A stretch of DNA of 64,000 nt from Fibrobacterota bacterium (GTDB taxonomy: Bacteria > Fibrobacterota > Chitinivibrionia > Chitinivibrionales > Chitinispirillaceae): NCBI GenBank assembly GCA_023412475.1, contig JAEYNR010000031.1, positions 85,635-149,634 of the forward strand, read 5' to 3'. Under the pieces are notes generated by a model. That model worked only from the letters and a program-made list of their open reading frames with translations, was not told the DNA's origin and ran no database searches. Both the position numbers and the translations under genes were made by a program. Shown here one piece after another: positions 17,257 to 26,589 of the stretch (its first letter is position 1; each line of letters opens with the position of its first letter).

Positions 17257-17812
17257 GCTGGCTCCAATAAATAGCTCTTTTTGGTGGTGAAAAAGAGTGG
17301 TCATATTCTGAGCGGGGCAATTATAGTGCCAATCCTTTGCGAAGACGCTGCGGATTGCGGGCATTTCTAAGACGACAACTGTTATGTATTGCGGGTTAAT
17401 TTTTTTTTTCAGGCAATCATTCGGAATTTATTCGGAAATAAGATGCTAATGAATTATTTATCCATTTTTCATTAGATGTTTACCAATAGATTCAACCTTT
17501 TGATTTCCTGTTTTTTTTCTTCTTTGCGAGCTTCCCAGGTCCAGTGACAGAGAAATATTCAAAATTAACACGAATGCTCACGAATAAGAATTAGAGTGAG
17601 ACATGAATGTACACGAATCAGCTTTTTCCTTCCTGGTGATGTTACATCATCTGTTTTTTTGTCAGCCACTTGAGATTTATTCAGATAAAAATGCAAATCT
17701 GACAGGAATCATGTGCGAATCCGGGGCTAAAGCTCTCTCAAAGATTGCCAGAGGGACTGGGCGTATTTTATCTTGAATAAAAGATACTATTACATTAAAA
17801 GGGGAGCTTCCA
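17257..17812. other. Spacer between divergent genes
   Basis: About 550 AT-rich bases with long T runs (17400, 17510) and a cluster of CACGAAT words at 17570-17630 (three copies, partly degenerate). It should contain promoters for the ATPase gene and for the 17813 gene; no confident consensus was found. Confidence 0.35.
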
Positions 17813-18259
17813 GTGAGGACTTCAGTAGTCTCCAATAATAAGAATACTGCCCGGAAGACTGGCCTGAGTATAAGAAAAATCGGTGCTTTGGATGCTTATG
17901 TTGTTAATTATCCGGACCTTACATCCAAACTGAAACACCAGAATTTATTAAATTATTTCATAGAGTGCATTAATCTTGTGGGTTCGGACAAAGACAGAAA
18001 CCAACTCTTGGAGCATCTTGCTACATGCATTAAAATTCTGGAATCAGAATATGAAAATATCTCTCAGCTCGGTGAAGGGACTTCTGCTAACCTTAAAGAG
18101 TTAATTTCTGATGCTCATCAATTATTGAATCTGCTGACAGCCTTTACAGATTCAGAGGCTGCTCACCCGGTAGACATACTCGTTAGTGCCAAATCCTCCC
18201 ATCTGCAATGGCTCGCAGTGTGTCTTCTGGAAGATTTAAAAATACCACTCTCTTTCTAA
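17813..18259 (+). CDS. Hypothetical protein, helical
   Basis: 148 residues starting at a GTG with AAAAGGGGAG upstream. The protein is predicted largely helical and soluble, with Leu/Glu-rich segments (Leu-Leu-Glu-His-Leu-Ala-Thr-Cys-Ile-Lys and Leu-Leu-Asn-Leu-Leu-Thr-Ala-Phe) and no signal peptide or known motif. It precedes rlmH by 25 bases and reads in the same direction, so it may be co-transcribed with rlmH and recG. I do not recognise the family. Confidence 0.5.
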   Translation: MRTSVVSNNKNTARKTGLSIRKIGALDAYVVNYPDLTSKLKHQNLLNYFIECINLVGSDKDRNQLLEHLATCIKILESEYENISQLGEGTSANLKELISDAHQLLNLLTAFTDSEAAHPVDILVSAKSSHLQWLAVCLLEDLKIPLSF

Positions 18260-18284
18260 ACCTTTTTACTGCTTCTTGGTAGTT

Positions 18285-18734
18285 ATGCCAGTAATTTCTC
18301 TATTTATCAGAATCATAGCTGTTGGTAAAATCAAAGATATTTATCTGCAGCATAAAATAAAGGAATTTATAGATCGGATAAATCATGACTTTCGACTGGA
18401 GATCATCGAAATTAAAGACAGTTCTCCTCAGAGCGAAGGGCTAAAAATACTGGAGACAGTTCGCAAAGATCCGGGCTATGTATTTGCCCTGAGTGAGGAA
18501 GGCAAAGAGTATGATTCTGTAAGTTTCGCCAAAAGGTTGGCAAACATAAATCGAAAAATGACTTTTGTTATAGGTGGTCCCGATGGGATAAGTGAAGAGG
18601 TTAAAAGGGCTTCAGGAGAGCTTCTTTCTCTTTCCAGAATGACCTTCACTCATGAAATCGCCAGACTCCTTTTATTGGAACAGCTTTATAGATCAGCAAC
18701 GATTCTCAATAATCGAAAGTATCACCGCAAATAA
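18285..18734 (+). CDS. rlmH: 23S rRNA (pseudouridine1915-N3)-methyltransferase RlmH
   Basis: 149 residues from the ATG at 18285 (a TTG at 18276 is also in frame), close to the family's 155-160. The SPOUT-family pattern is clear: Ile-Ile-Ala-Val-Gly-Lys-Ile-Lys-Asp near the start, Ala-Leu-Ser-Glu-Glu-Gly-Lys, Phe-Val-Ile-Gly-Gly-Pro-Asp-Gly-Ile, Leu-Ser-Leu-Ser-Arg-Met-Thr-Phe-Thr-His-Glu-Ile-Ala-Arg, Leu-Glu-Gln-Leu-Tyr-Arg, and the terminal Tyr-His-Arg-Lys. It methylates pseudouridine 1915 in helix 69 of 23S rRNA using SAM. recG follows after 14 bases. Confidence 0.93.
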   Translation: MPVISLFIRIIAVGKIKDIYLQHKIKEFIDRINHDFRLEIIEIKDSSPQSEGLKILETVRKDPGYVFALSEEGKEYDSVSFAKRLANINRKMTFVIGGPDGISEEVKRASGELLSLSRMTFTHEIARLLLLEQLYRSATILNNRKYHRK

Positions 18735-18748
18735 ATAACAATGCTATT

Positions 18749-20752
18749 ATGAGCAAACGTTCTATTAGTGCATTACTTGATTTTCTGTCTCCTGTTTCTG
18801 CTATTCCGGGGCTGGGACCAAAAAGAGTAGAAGCTTTAAATGAATCTGGGATCCAGAGTATTGGTGATCTTCTCTACTATTTTCCAAGGACTTACATCGA
18901 CCGTTCTAAACTCATTGTAATATCTGAACTAAAAAAATTTCTTGGACAAACCTGCACCATATGTGCAACCATCAAAAGGGTAAGATTTGAAAAAGGCAGA
19001 AAATCCCGTCTGAGAGTACTGGTGGAAGATGGGACTGGAGAAGTGGAGTTGTTATGGTTTCAGGGGGGCCGTCTTTATATAAAGAAGTTTCAGGAGGGAG
19101 AGAAGTTTCATATTACCGGAAAAGTGACCTGGTATAACGGGTTCCAGATAGCACATCCATTAATGGAAGCTGCCTCAAATAGTGTGTTAGGATTTGTTCC
19201 GGTATATCCGCTGAATATTTTAATGCGCGAAGTGGGTATTCAGCAGCGGTTAATTGGCAAAATGATCACATGGGTATTTGACAATCTTAAACATTATCCG
19301 GGTGTTCTTCCTAAGACTATTGAAGACAAGAAAGGTTTTCCCCCTTTGTGTCAGTGTCTAAAAGGGATTCATTTTCCAACCAGCCTTGATAAGCTGGAAC
19401 CGTTTGTGGATCGCATAAGATATGAGGAGCTTTATAAAACAGCAATTGTCCTTAAGTTCAGTAAAAAGAAATTTAGTTTGCCAGGCAGATCGATGGACCC
19501 CGGAGATCTGGCAACCCACTTTTCCAAGAAGCTCCCGTTTACTCTGACGGAGGATCAGAAACTGGCGATAGAGGTGCTTTTTTCCGATGCAAAAAGTCCA
19601 CAGCGGATGCATCGGCTGTTGCAGGGCGATGTGGGGTCAGGTAAAACAGTAGTGGCTTTTTATGGCTGTCTGCCTGCACTCAATGAAAATTTACAGGTAG
19701 CCTGGCTTAGTCCCACCGAAGTGCTGGCCCGTCAGACCTGGCACCAACTCTCTCTGTGGCTCTCTGGTATCGGATTGCGAGCTGCATTGGTTCTTGGAGC
19801 AATGAAAGCATCAGAAAAGCAGAAATTGTTAAAGGAACTTTCTAACGGTGAAATTCAATTCATAGTAGGAACTCATGCCCTGTTGCAGCCATCAGTACGT
19901 TTTAAAGCACTGGGGATGGTAGTTATTGATGAACAACATAAATTTGGGGTACAGCAGCGCTTGAGTCTGCAGGAGAAAGATCCTCATTGTGATTATCTTC
20001 TTATGTCTGCAACTCCAATTCCGCAGAGTTTGGCCATGACTTTGTATGGAGATCTTGAAATAGTTACTATTAAAAGGGGGCCAGCAGGCCGAATACCGGT
20101 TTCCACTCATATCGTTCCTGAATATAAGAGAGCAGATATGGAAAATTACATTGCAGATCAACTGCGAAAGAGCAATGCTCAGGCCTACTATGTGGTTCCC
20201 AGAATCGAATCTGATGAATCCGAGGAACCTATTCTTAAAGATACCTTCTCCACATTTTCACAACTGACTCAGCACCGTTTTAACGATATTGCTTGTGGTT
20301 TTATTCACGGGAAAGTGGACTACGAGCAGAAACAAAGTGTCATGAGTGAGTTTTCCCAAGGGAAAATAAAGCTTCTGGTCTCTACCTCTGTAATCGAAGT
20401 TGGTATCGATGTGTCTGATGCTTCAATTATTGTAATAGAAAATGCGGATAGGTTCGGCCTTGCTCAGCTTCATCAACTCAGGGGAAGAGTGGGGAGGGGA
20501 AGCACAAAATCTTACTGTTTTTTACTGATTTCCGATAACGCTGATCAGTTGGTTAGAAAACGGCTATCACTGTTTTGTAGTAATCATAATGGCTTTGAAA
20601 TCGCAGAACTGGATCTTCAGAATAGAGGCCCCGGGGAGGTTAGCGGAAAAAAACAGTCTGGTTGGGCAGATCTGAAAATGGTGGATATCATCAAGGATAT
20701 TCAATTATTTAAAGAGATTCAAAATGAATTGGAGTTGCAATTTTCTCCTTAG
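18749..20752 (+). CDS. recG: ATP-dependent DNA helicase RecG
   Basis: 667 residues, near the usual 690. The N-terminal helical and wedge region has Ile-Pro-Gly-Leu-Gly-Pro-Lys-Arg-Val-Glu and Tyr-Tyr-Phe-Pro-Arg-Thr-Tyr. The helicase core has Walker A Gly-Asp-Val-Gly-Ser-Gly-Lys-Thr near residue 292, the RecG-type DEQH box (Asp-Glu-Gln-His-Lys-Phe-Gly-Val-Gln-Gln-Arg) near 393, Ser-Ala-Thr-Pro-Ile-Pro, and motif VI Gln-Leu-Arg-Gly-Arg-Val-Gly-Arg-Gly. RecG remodels stalled replication forks and branch-migrates Holliday junctions. It follows rlmH closely, suggesting one transcript. Confidence 0.95.
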   Translation: MSKRSISALLDFLSPVSAIPGLGPKRVEALNESGIQSIGDLLYYFPRTYIDRSKLIVISELKKFLGQTCTICATIKRVRFEKGRKSRLRVLVEDGTGEVELLWFQGGRLYIKKFQEGEKFHITGKVTWYNGFQIAHPLMEAASNSVLGFVPVYPLNILMREVGIQQRLIGKMITWVFDNLKHYPGVLPKTIEDKKGFPPLCQCLKGIHFPTSLDKLEPFVDRIRYEELYKTAIVLKFSKKKFSLPGRSMDPGDLATHFSKKLPFTLTEDQKLAIEVLFSDAKSPQRMHRLLQGDVGSGKTVVAFYGCLPALNENLQVAWLSPTEVLARQTWHQLSLWLSGIGLRAALVLGAMKASEKQKLLKELSNGEIQFIVGTHALLQPSVRFKALGMVVIDEQHKFGVQQRLSLQEKDPHCDYLLMSATPIPQSLAMTLYGDLEIVTIKRGPAGRIPVSTHIVPEYKRADMENYIADQLRKSNAQAYYVVPRIESDESEEPILKDTFSTFSQLTQHRFNDIACGFIHGKVDYEQKQSVMSEFSQGKIKLLVSTSVIEVGIDVSDASIIVIENADRFGLAQLHQLRGRVGRGSTKSYCFLLISDNADQLVRKRLSLFCSNHNGFEIAELDLQNRGPGEVSGKKQSGWADLKMVDIIKDIQLFKEIQNELELQFSP

Positions 20753-20868
20753 CATAAGAAAAAAGCAATAAAAGAATTTTTGTTGTACAAATATGCAACA
20801 ATTATATTATCTCATTCTCAAACTCTGGAGATTTCTCTCGTAAATTTTTTCTAGCAGGCATAATCATT

Positions 20869-22362
20869 ATGGCACTGACAATCGTTATTACATTATACGT
20901 AATGTGTTCTATAATATTGCTGGCTTATGGCATTCAATGTTACGTTCTTACTTTTCTTTTTCTCAGGACAAGGAAAGGTAAGATCAGCACGCAACGCCAG
21001 ACAATGCAATATTACGACAACGTAACGGATGAAAGCAAGTACCCCAAAGTAGTGACTCAGCTCCCAATGTACAACGAAAAATCAGTGGCCTGCCGGGTTA
21101 TTGAAGCAGTTGCAGCTATGGAGTATCCAAAGTCCCGTCACGAGATTCAGGTTCTGGATGACAGCAATGATGAAACGGTAAATTATGTTAATGAAATCGT
21201 TTCACGATTGCAGGCATCCGGTATAAATATCAGTGTGATCCGTAGGGACGACAGGGTAGGCTTTAAAGCTGGCGCATTGCAAAACGGTTTGAACTATACT
21301 GATGCCGAATTTGTGGCAATCTTTGATGCAGATTTTGTTCCCAATCCTGATTTCCTGAAAAAAGGGATGGCTTTTTTCGTTGATAGGCCTGAATTGGGTC
21401 TAGTACAGGGACGCTGGACTCATCTTAATAAGAAGGCATCGATGATTACCCGCGGTCAGGCGATGGGAATAGATGGCCACTTTATGGTCGAACAGGCTGC
21501 CAGAAGCTGGAATGGCTTGTTTATGAACTTCAATGGCACCGCTGGAATCTTCAGGCGCAAAGCAATAGAAACAAGTGGCGGCTGGCAACATGATACCCTT
21601 ACCGAAGATATGGATCTTTCGTACCGCATGCAGTTAGCTGAGTGGAAAACTGAATATGTTCCTGAACTTGAAGTACCTGCTGAACTTCCGGAAGATATCA
21701 ATGGCTTTAAAAACCAGCAGTTTCGATGGGCCAAAGGGTCTATTCAAACAGCCATGAAAATTATTCCTATGTTGTTAAAAAAGAATATCTCAAAATTTAA
21801 GGTTATGCAGGCGGTTTTACACCTTACCCATTACTCTGTACACCCCTTGATGCTGGTTCTAGCCCTGTTGACCATGCCGGTGCTATACTTTGTTAATGTC
21901 TCCCTCTCTCCGCTTTTGTTTGTAATGGTTGTTGTTTGTATGGTTCTGGCTACCAGTGGTCCTTCAACTATGTATATGGTTTCCCAGCATCTTTTAGGAA
22001 ATAGAATACGGCGACAAATATTCTTGCTTCCTGCAATGATGCTTATTGGTGTGGGATTGGCAGTAAATAATGGAAAAGCGGTGATTGAAGCTCTGTTAAA
22101 AATGAACTCTCCTTTTCACAGAACACCAAAAAAGGGTGCCAGAACTAAAGGTTCATATAAGCCTATTAAAGATTTTACCTGTATTATTGAGTTGCTCGTA
22201 GGAGCTTATTGTCTCATCAGCTTTAAAATGTTCCTTGGGTTCACTAACTTTCTTGTCAGTCCGTTTTTGATGCTTTATGCATCAAGCTTCCTTTTTGTGG
22301 GAACAATATCAATAATTCATTTTCGTAGACCTGAGCTTATTGATGTTAAGCTGAAGCTTTGA
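20869..22362 (+). CDS. Family 2 glycosyltransferase, membrane (beta-glycan synthase-like)
   Basis: 497 residues with an N-terminal membrane helix (about 5-30) and several C-terminal ones (about 320-365, 375-400, 440-490). The GT2 core carries Val-Leu-Asp-Asp-Ser-Asn (first Asp), Phe-Asp-Ala-Asp-Phe-Val-Pro (the metal-binding Asp-x-Asp), Thr-Glu-Asp-Met-Asp-Leu-Ser (catalytic base) and Gln-Gln-Phe-Arg-Trp-Ala-Lys-Gly, the Gln-x-x-Arg-Trp motif of processive synthases. This is the cellulose/mannan synthase-like layout, adding sugar to a polymer while exporting it. Length is typical for mannan synthase-like bacterial proteins. No bcs accessory genes are nearby, so the polymer is unknown. Confidence 0.85.
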   Translation: MALTIVITLYVMCSIILLAYGIQCYVLTFLFLRTRKGKISTQRQTMQYYDNVTDESKYPKVVTQLPMYNEKSVACRVIEAVAAMEYPKSRHEIQVLDDSNDETVNYVNEIVSRLQASGINISVIRRDDRVGFKAGALQNGLNYTDAEFVAIFDADFVPNPDFLKKGMAFFVDRPELGLVQGRWTHLNKKASMITRGQAMGIDGHFMVEQAARSWNGLFMNFNGTAGIFRRKAIETSGGWQHDTLTEDMDLSYRMQLAEWKTEYVPELEVPAELPEDINGFKNQQFRWAKGSIQTAMKIIPMLLKKNISKFKVMQAVLHLTHYSVHPLMLVLALLTMPVLYFVNVSLSPLLFVMVVVCMVLATSGPSTMYMVSQHLLGNRIRRQIFLLPAMMLIGVGLAVNNGKAVIEALLKMNSPFHRTPKKGARTKGSYKPIKDFTCIIELLVGAYCLISFKMFLGFTNFLVSPFLMLYASSFLFVGTISIIHFRRPELIDVKLKL

Positions 22363-22496
22363 TCTTTGAATTGAATCAGGCTTTCCTAAAAAATATCTTT
22401 TTCCGCATATATTTATATTCTATATAGTTATTCAATATTATTACTGTATTAATAATCTAGTAATAACTTCAGAAAAAGTTAATAGCAGGAGATCTT

Positions 22497-23624
22497 ATGT
22501 GCTCAGGTTTGAAGGTATTCAGACTTTTAGGGGTATTAGCTTTAGTTGGTGCCAGCCAGATTTTTGGAAACGTGCGTTATAAAGAGGTTTGTTTTGCATC
22601 CATCACTAACCATCCGGATCGCTACTACCGGACAGCACAAAATTATCTTGGAAACAATGATTCCCTTTTCATGGATTTCTATGAACCGGAAAATGACACA
22701 GCATCACTGAGACCGGCTATTGTCATGTTATATGGTGGTTCATTTATTACCGGAAGCAGAAAAGACACTCTTATAACCACCTTCAGCACCTATTTTGCAA
22801 GCTGCGGTTATGCTGTATTTGCAATCGATTATCGGATCGGATTTAACATATTGTCAGCTTCACTACAGGGTGAGTTGGCAAAAGCAGTCTACAGAGCACT
22901 TCAGGATTCCAGAGCGGCTGTAAGGTTTATTCGAAAGAATGCTGATTCTTTAAAAATCGATACTTCACGGATTTTTGCTATGGGATATTCTGCCGGTGCC
23001 ATTACAATTGTCCATCATGCTTACCTTGAGCAGGCTGATGTCTCTCAGATCCCCCCTCTTGCTGCTGTCACATCTTTATTGGGTGAGCTCGATCAGGGAG
23101 ATAATCTGCAACACTCAAGCAAAGTAAATTGCGTTATTAACTGCTGTGGAGCAATAGTCGATACCTCCCTAGTTAAATCAGGCAAAGCACCTATCTTAAG
23201 CTTTCATGGAACAAATGATTCGATTGTTCCCTATGCTGCAGGATATGCTTTTAGTGATCCAAGCACTGTACCCCTGTTTGGCAGTTTTATGATTGACCAG
23301 AAAGCTAAAGCGGTTGGAGTACCAAGCAAGTTAGTCTCTTTTGAAGGTGCTGATCATTATTTGTTGGGTGAACCAAGAGTCACCATTCCAATAGCTACGA
23401 CAGAATTTCTGTATGGATTTATGAGCGGTTCAAATATCCGGTTTAAGGCTCCCTTGAAATCCACCAGAATTGCACACCATGCAATTTACAATCAATGTTT
23501 TGACTTATCCGGGAGGCTGATAAAAAGCCAAATGATAAAGCCTCCTGCTTTAATTGTGCACAGAGGTAACAGCAAAAACAATAAAGTTTTAGTAGTGATA
23601 AGGTCAAATACTGGAAAACGCTGA
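22497..23624 (+). CDS. Secreted alpha/beta-hydrolase, probable esterase
   Basis: 375 residues with a signal peptide (1-24, ending Ser-Gln-Ile-Phe-Gly). The hydrolase fold shows an oxyanion loop Tyr-Gly-Gly-Ser-Phe, nucleophile elbow Gly-Tyr-Ser-Ala-Gly near residue 165, Phe-His-Gly-Thr-Asn-Asp for the acid, and Gly-Ala-Asp-His-Tyr for the histidine. The layout resembles bifunctional feruloyl/acetyl xylan esterase-like enzymes. The last 45 residues (Cys-Phe-Asp-Leu-Ser-Gly-Arg-Leu-Ile-Lys) look like a weak sorting domain. AGGAGAT lies upstream of the ATG. Extracellular polysaccharide de-esterification is an inference. Confidence 0.75.
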   Translation: MCSGLKVFRLLGVLALVGASQIFGNVRYKEVCFASITNHPDRYYRTAQNYLGNNDSLFMDFYEPENDTASLRPAIVMLYGGSFITGSRKDTLITTFSTYFASCGYAVFAIDYRIGFNILSASLQGELAKAVYRALQDSRAAVRFIRKNADSLKIDTSRIFAMGYSAGAITIVHHAYLEQADVSQIPPLAAVTSLLGELDQGDNLQHSSKVNCVINCCGAIVDTSLVKSGKAPILSFHGTNDSIVPYAAGYAFSDPSTVPLFGSFMIDQKAKAVGVPSKLVSFEGADHYLLGEPRVTIPIATTEFLYGFMSGSNIRFKAPLKSTRIAHHAIYNQCFDLSGRLIKSQMIKPPALIVHRGNSKNNKVLVVIRSNTGKR

Positions 23625-23676
23625 CACTTAATTTAATTAATAACTGTAGTTGAACTCTCAATCGCAGTTCTCGTCT

Positions 23677-23690
23677 TTGAAACGTTTCAA
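23677..23690. promoter_or_regulatory. Palindromic site resembling a LacI/CcpA-family operator
   Basis: TTGAAACGTTTCAA is a perfect 14-base palindrome with the central CG typical of LacI/GalR-family operators. It lies 53 bases after the esterase stop and about 300 before dnaK. No classical CIRCE element is present before dnaK. Confidence 0.4.
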
Positions 23691-23840
23691 TTTGGAACGT
23701 CTGCTTCATATTGAGATGTCTTAACGAAGATAATACCTCATTTTAAATCAGTTTCGGATGGTCAGTTCTGTTGATGTTTGTATGCTAATTAAGATTTCCA
23801 AACCCAAAAAAAACGTGTATGAGCTAAATCAGGTGAAGAA

Positions 23841-23978
23841 ATGATGCAAAAGATCCAAAATGAGATGGTTATTCTGAAAATAAAGGGATTGGTGGAAGAA
23901 ATTGGCATGGAAATTGATTGGTTTTGGGATACTTTTATGCTAAATGAAAAAAAAATTGTCAGCTTATTTATAATTTAG
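23841..23978 (+). CDS. Possible small protein upstream of dnaK
   Basis: A 45-residue frame with AGGTGAAG just before the ATG pair, ending 11 bases before the dnaK start, so it could be co-transcribed. It is amphipathic and charged (Lys-Ile-Lys-Gly-Leu-Val-Glu-Glu-Ile-Gly) with two Trp. No family is recognised, and chance is a real possibility for a frame this short. Confidence 0.3.
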   Translation: MMQKIQNEMVILKIKGLVEEIGMEIDWFWDTFMLNEKKIVSLFII

Positions 23979-23988
23979 GAGGTCCTTT

Positions 23989-25920
23989 ATGGGCAAAATT
24001 ATCGGAATAGACCTGGGAACCACCAACTCCTGTGTTTCTGTTATGGAGGCTGGGAAACCAGTAGTTATAGCGAACTCGGAAGGTGGTCGTACAACCCCCT
24101 CAATCTTGGGATTTACTAAAACCGGTGAAAAACTGGTTGGAGCAATCGCCAAAAGGCAGGCAATAACTAATCCGGAAAATACAGTATACTCTGTGAAGCG
24201 ATTCATGGGGCGCAGGCACAATGAAGTGCAATCTGAAGAGAAGCGGGTTCCCTACAATGTAGTTGGTGGTCCTGATGATCCGGTGAAGGTTCATGTTTTA
24301 GGGAAAGACTACACTCCACCTGAACTCTCTGCCATGATTCTTCAGTATATGAAAAAAGCAGCAGAAGATTACCTTGGAGAAACAATCACCGAAGCAGTCG
24401 TAACAGTTCCGGCCTATTTTAATGATGCGCAGCGGCAGGCTACTAAAGATGCTGGCAGAATTGCCGGGTTGGATGTCAAACGTATTATCAATGAACCGAC
24501 CGCAGCATCTCTGGCTTATGGCCTGGAAAAGAAACAAAATGAAAAAATAGCAGTCTATGACCTGGGTGGTGGTACATTCGATATCTCTATTTTGGAATTG
24601 GGCGAAGGAATCTTCGAAGTTAAATCGACCAATGGAGACACCCACCTGGGGGGCGATGACTTTGATAAAGTGCTAATTGATTATATTGCAGAAGAGTTTA
24701 AAAAAAGCAATGCCATAGATCTTAGAAGTGATCGCATGGCGCTTCAGAGGTTAAAGGAAGCAGCGGAAAAAGCCAAAATCGAACTCTCTTCTGCAATGCA
24801 GACTGCTGTTAATCTGCCTTTCATAACCGCAGATGCCAGCGGGCCTAGGCACTTAGAGATGAATATTACCAGGGCAAAATTCGAGCAGCTTGCATCTGAT
24901 CTGGTTGAACGCACTGTGGGGCCATGTCAAAAAGCTCTGGCTGATGCACATCTCTCTGCAAAAGACATTGATGAGGTTATTCTGGTTGGGGGAGCTACCA
25001 GAATGCCCGCTGTCCAACGAAAGGTTGAGGAAGTTTTTGGAAAAGTGCCTAACAAGAGTGTTAATCCCGATGAGGTTGTTGCGGTTGGTGCAGCTATTCA
25101 GGGAGCAATCCTCAGTGGGGATCAAAGTGTAAAAGACGTTCTTTTGCTCGATGTGACTCCGCTTTCTTTGGGTATTGAAACTCTTGGTGGTGTAATGACT
25201 AAATTAATCGAACGAAACACCACTATTCCTGGCAAGAAAAGTCAGATCTTCTCAACTGCTGCAGATAATCAGACTGCGGTTACTATAATGGTGTATCAAG
25301 GCGAAAGAGAAATGGCTGCTCACAACCGCCTTTTGGGAAAATTTGACCTGATTGGTATTCCTTCCGCACCTAGAGGTATGCCTCAAATCGAAGTTACTTT
25401 TGATATCGATGCAAATGGTATTCTCAATGTCAGTGCAAAAGATCTGGGAACTGGAAAACAGCAGCAGATTCGTATTGAATCATCCAGCGGTCTTTCTGAA
25501 ACTGAAATTCAGAAAATGGTAAAGGAAGCCGAGGCAAATGCTGCCAAAGACAAAGAGGAGAAAGAAAGGGTTGAGGTAAAAAACCAGGCAGACCAGCTTA
25601 TCTATCAGACTGAAAAAACACTGGGAGAAGTGGGAGATAAAATCTCTGCAGATGACAAAGGAAAGATTGCCAGTGCTTTGGATGAGTTGAAAGAAAAAAC
25701 TAAAGGTGAGGATATCGCTGCTATTAAGGCCAGTATCGACTCCTTGATGAAGGCTTCACATTCCATGGCAGAAGCTCTTTATAAGCAGGGAGGAGCTACA
25801 CAGGGGGCCCCTGGCGAGCAAGAAGCAGCAGGAGAACCCCAACAGCCAAAAGAAGAAAAGAAGGATCAAAACAAAAAAGATGACGGAGCTGTTGATGCCG
25901 ACTTTGAAGTTGTGGATTAA
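23989..25920 (+). CDS. dnaK: Chaperone protein DnaK (Hsp70)
   Basis: 643 residues, standard length. The N-terminal ATPase domain has Gly-Ile-Asp-Leu-Gly-Thr-Thr-Asn-Ser, Val-Pro-Ala-Tyr-Phe-Asn-Asp, Tyr-Asp-Leu-Gly-Gly-Gly-Thr-Phe-Asp-Ile and Val-Gly-Gly-Ala-Thr-Arg-Met-Pro. The linker Asp-Val-Leu-Leu-Leu-Asp-Val-Thr-Pro-Leu-Ser-Leu-Gly leads to the substrate domain and a helical lid. The tail is rich in Gln, Lys and Glu and ends Val-Asp-Ala-Asp-Phe-Glu-Val-Val-Asp. AGGAGGT lies at ideal spacing. It folds nascent and stress-damaged proteins with DnaJ and GrpE; neither gene is adjacent here, so dnaK stands alone and is closed by a strong terminator. Confidence 0.98.
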   Translation: MGKIIGIDLGTTNSCVSVMEAGKPVVIANSEGGRTTPSILGFTKTGEKLVGAIAKRQAITNPENTVYSVKRFMGRRHNEVQSEEKRVPYNVVGGPDDPVKVHVLGKDYTPPELSAMILQYMKKAAEDYLGETITEAVVTVPAYFNDAQRQATKDAGRIAGLDVKRIINEPTAASLAYGLEKKQNEKIAVYDLGGGTFDISILELGEGIFEVKSTNGDTHLGGDDFDKVLIDYIAEEFKKSNAIDLRSDRMALQRLKEAAEKAKIELSSAMQTAVNLPFITADASGPRHLEMNITRAKFEQLASDLVERTVGPCQKALADAHLSAKDIDEVILVGGATRMPAVQRKVEEVFGKVPNKSVNPDEVVAVGAAIQGAILSGDQSVKDVLLLDVTPLSLGIETLGGVMTKLIERNTTIPGKKSQIFSTAADNQTAVTIMVYQGEREMAAHNRLLGKFDLIGIPSAPRGMPQIEVTFDIDANGILNVSAKDLGTGKQQQIRIESSSGLSETEIQKMVKEAEANAAKDKEEKERVEVKNQADQLIYQTEKTLGEVGDKISADDKGKIASALDELKEKTKGEDIAAIKASIDSLMKASHSMAEALYKQGGATQGAPGEQEAAGEPQQPKEEKKDQNKKDDGAVDADFEVVD

Positions 25921-25947
25921 TAGTTAAAGCTCTGGTTTAATAAAAAG

Positions 25948-25980
25948 AAGGGCGGCTCAAAGAGAGAGCCGCCCCTTTTG
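25948..25980 (+). terminator. Rho-independent terminator of dnaK
   Basis: GGGCGGCTC pairs with GAGCCGCCC around a 7-base loop, followed by CTTTTGTTTTT. Confidence 0.92.
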
Positions 25981-26005
25981 TTTTTAATGAGGATTACATA
26001 CAATA

Positions 26006-26485
26006 ATGAACTCAGAAATGCTTTCTTTCCAGAAAAATAATAAAAGGTTTAATTATCGCTCAGTTGCAGTGTTTATAGATCATCAAAAAGTACTTCTTCA
26101 TCGAGTTGGAGATAATCCTTACTGGTCCTTACCCGGAGGACGTGTAGAGTTTATGGAAAGTGCCTCTACAACAGTAATCAGGGAGATGAAAGAGGAACTG
26201 GATGTTGAAACTCAGATTATCAGGCCATTATGGATAATAGAGAATTTTTTTGCCTATAAAGAGGTAAAACAGCACGAGATCGCATTTTACTTTCTGCTTG
26301 GCTGCCCGGAGCAATTGCTAAACAGAGGAAAAGAATTTGAGGTATTGGAGAATGAGGTAACCCGACTACATTTCAGGTGGGCAGAAATTTCCAGGTTACA
26401 CGAGGAGATACTGTTTCCCACAGTCTTAAGGTCCTCACTTATGCATATTCCATCAACTATGGAATATATTGTGCATAGAGCGTAG
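26006..26485 (+). CDS. Nudix hydrolase
   Basis: 159 residues. The full Nudix box is readable: Gly-x5-Glu-x7-Arg-Glu-x-x-Glu-Glu (Gly-Arg-Val-Glu-Phe-Met-Glu followed by Arg-Glu-Met-Lys-Glu-Glu-Leu), preceded by Trp-Ser-Leu-Pro-Gly-Gly. Such enzymes cleave nucleoside diphosphates linked to another moiety, with Mg2+ held by the Glu residues. Substrate cannot be predicted; it could be house-cleaning of damaged nucleotides. It starts about 25 bases after the dnaK terminator. Confidence 0.9.
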   Translation: MNSEMLSFQKNNKRFNYRSVAVFIDHQKVLLHRVGDNPYWSLPGGRVEFMESASTTVIREMKEELDVETQIIRPLWIIENFFAYKEVKQHEIAFYFLLGCPEQLLNRGKEFEVLENEVTRLHFRWAEISRLHEEILFPTVLRSSLMHIPSTMEYIVHRA

Positions 26486-26589
26486 AGAAATATTTTCAGG
26501 CAGCCAGCCTTTCTTTGCAATCATTTCTTTGGCTGAGGAAATTATTGTAGATTTCTGCGGCGTCTTGTTCGGAAATGCCAATCTACAGT

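Noticed and set aside
23625..23988. CIRCE (HrcA) element before dnaK
   Set aside because: TTAGCACTC-N9-GAGTGCTAA was looked for and is not present.
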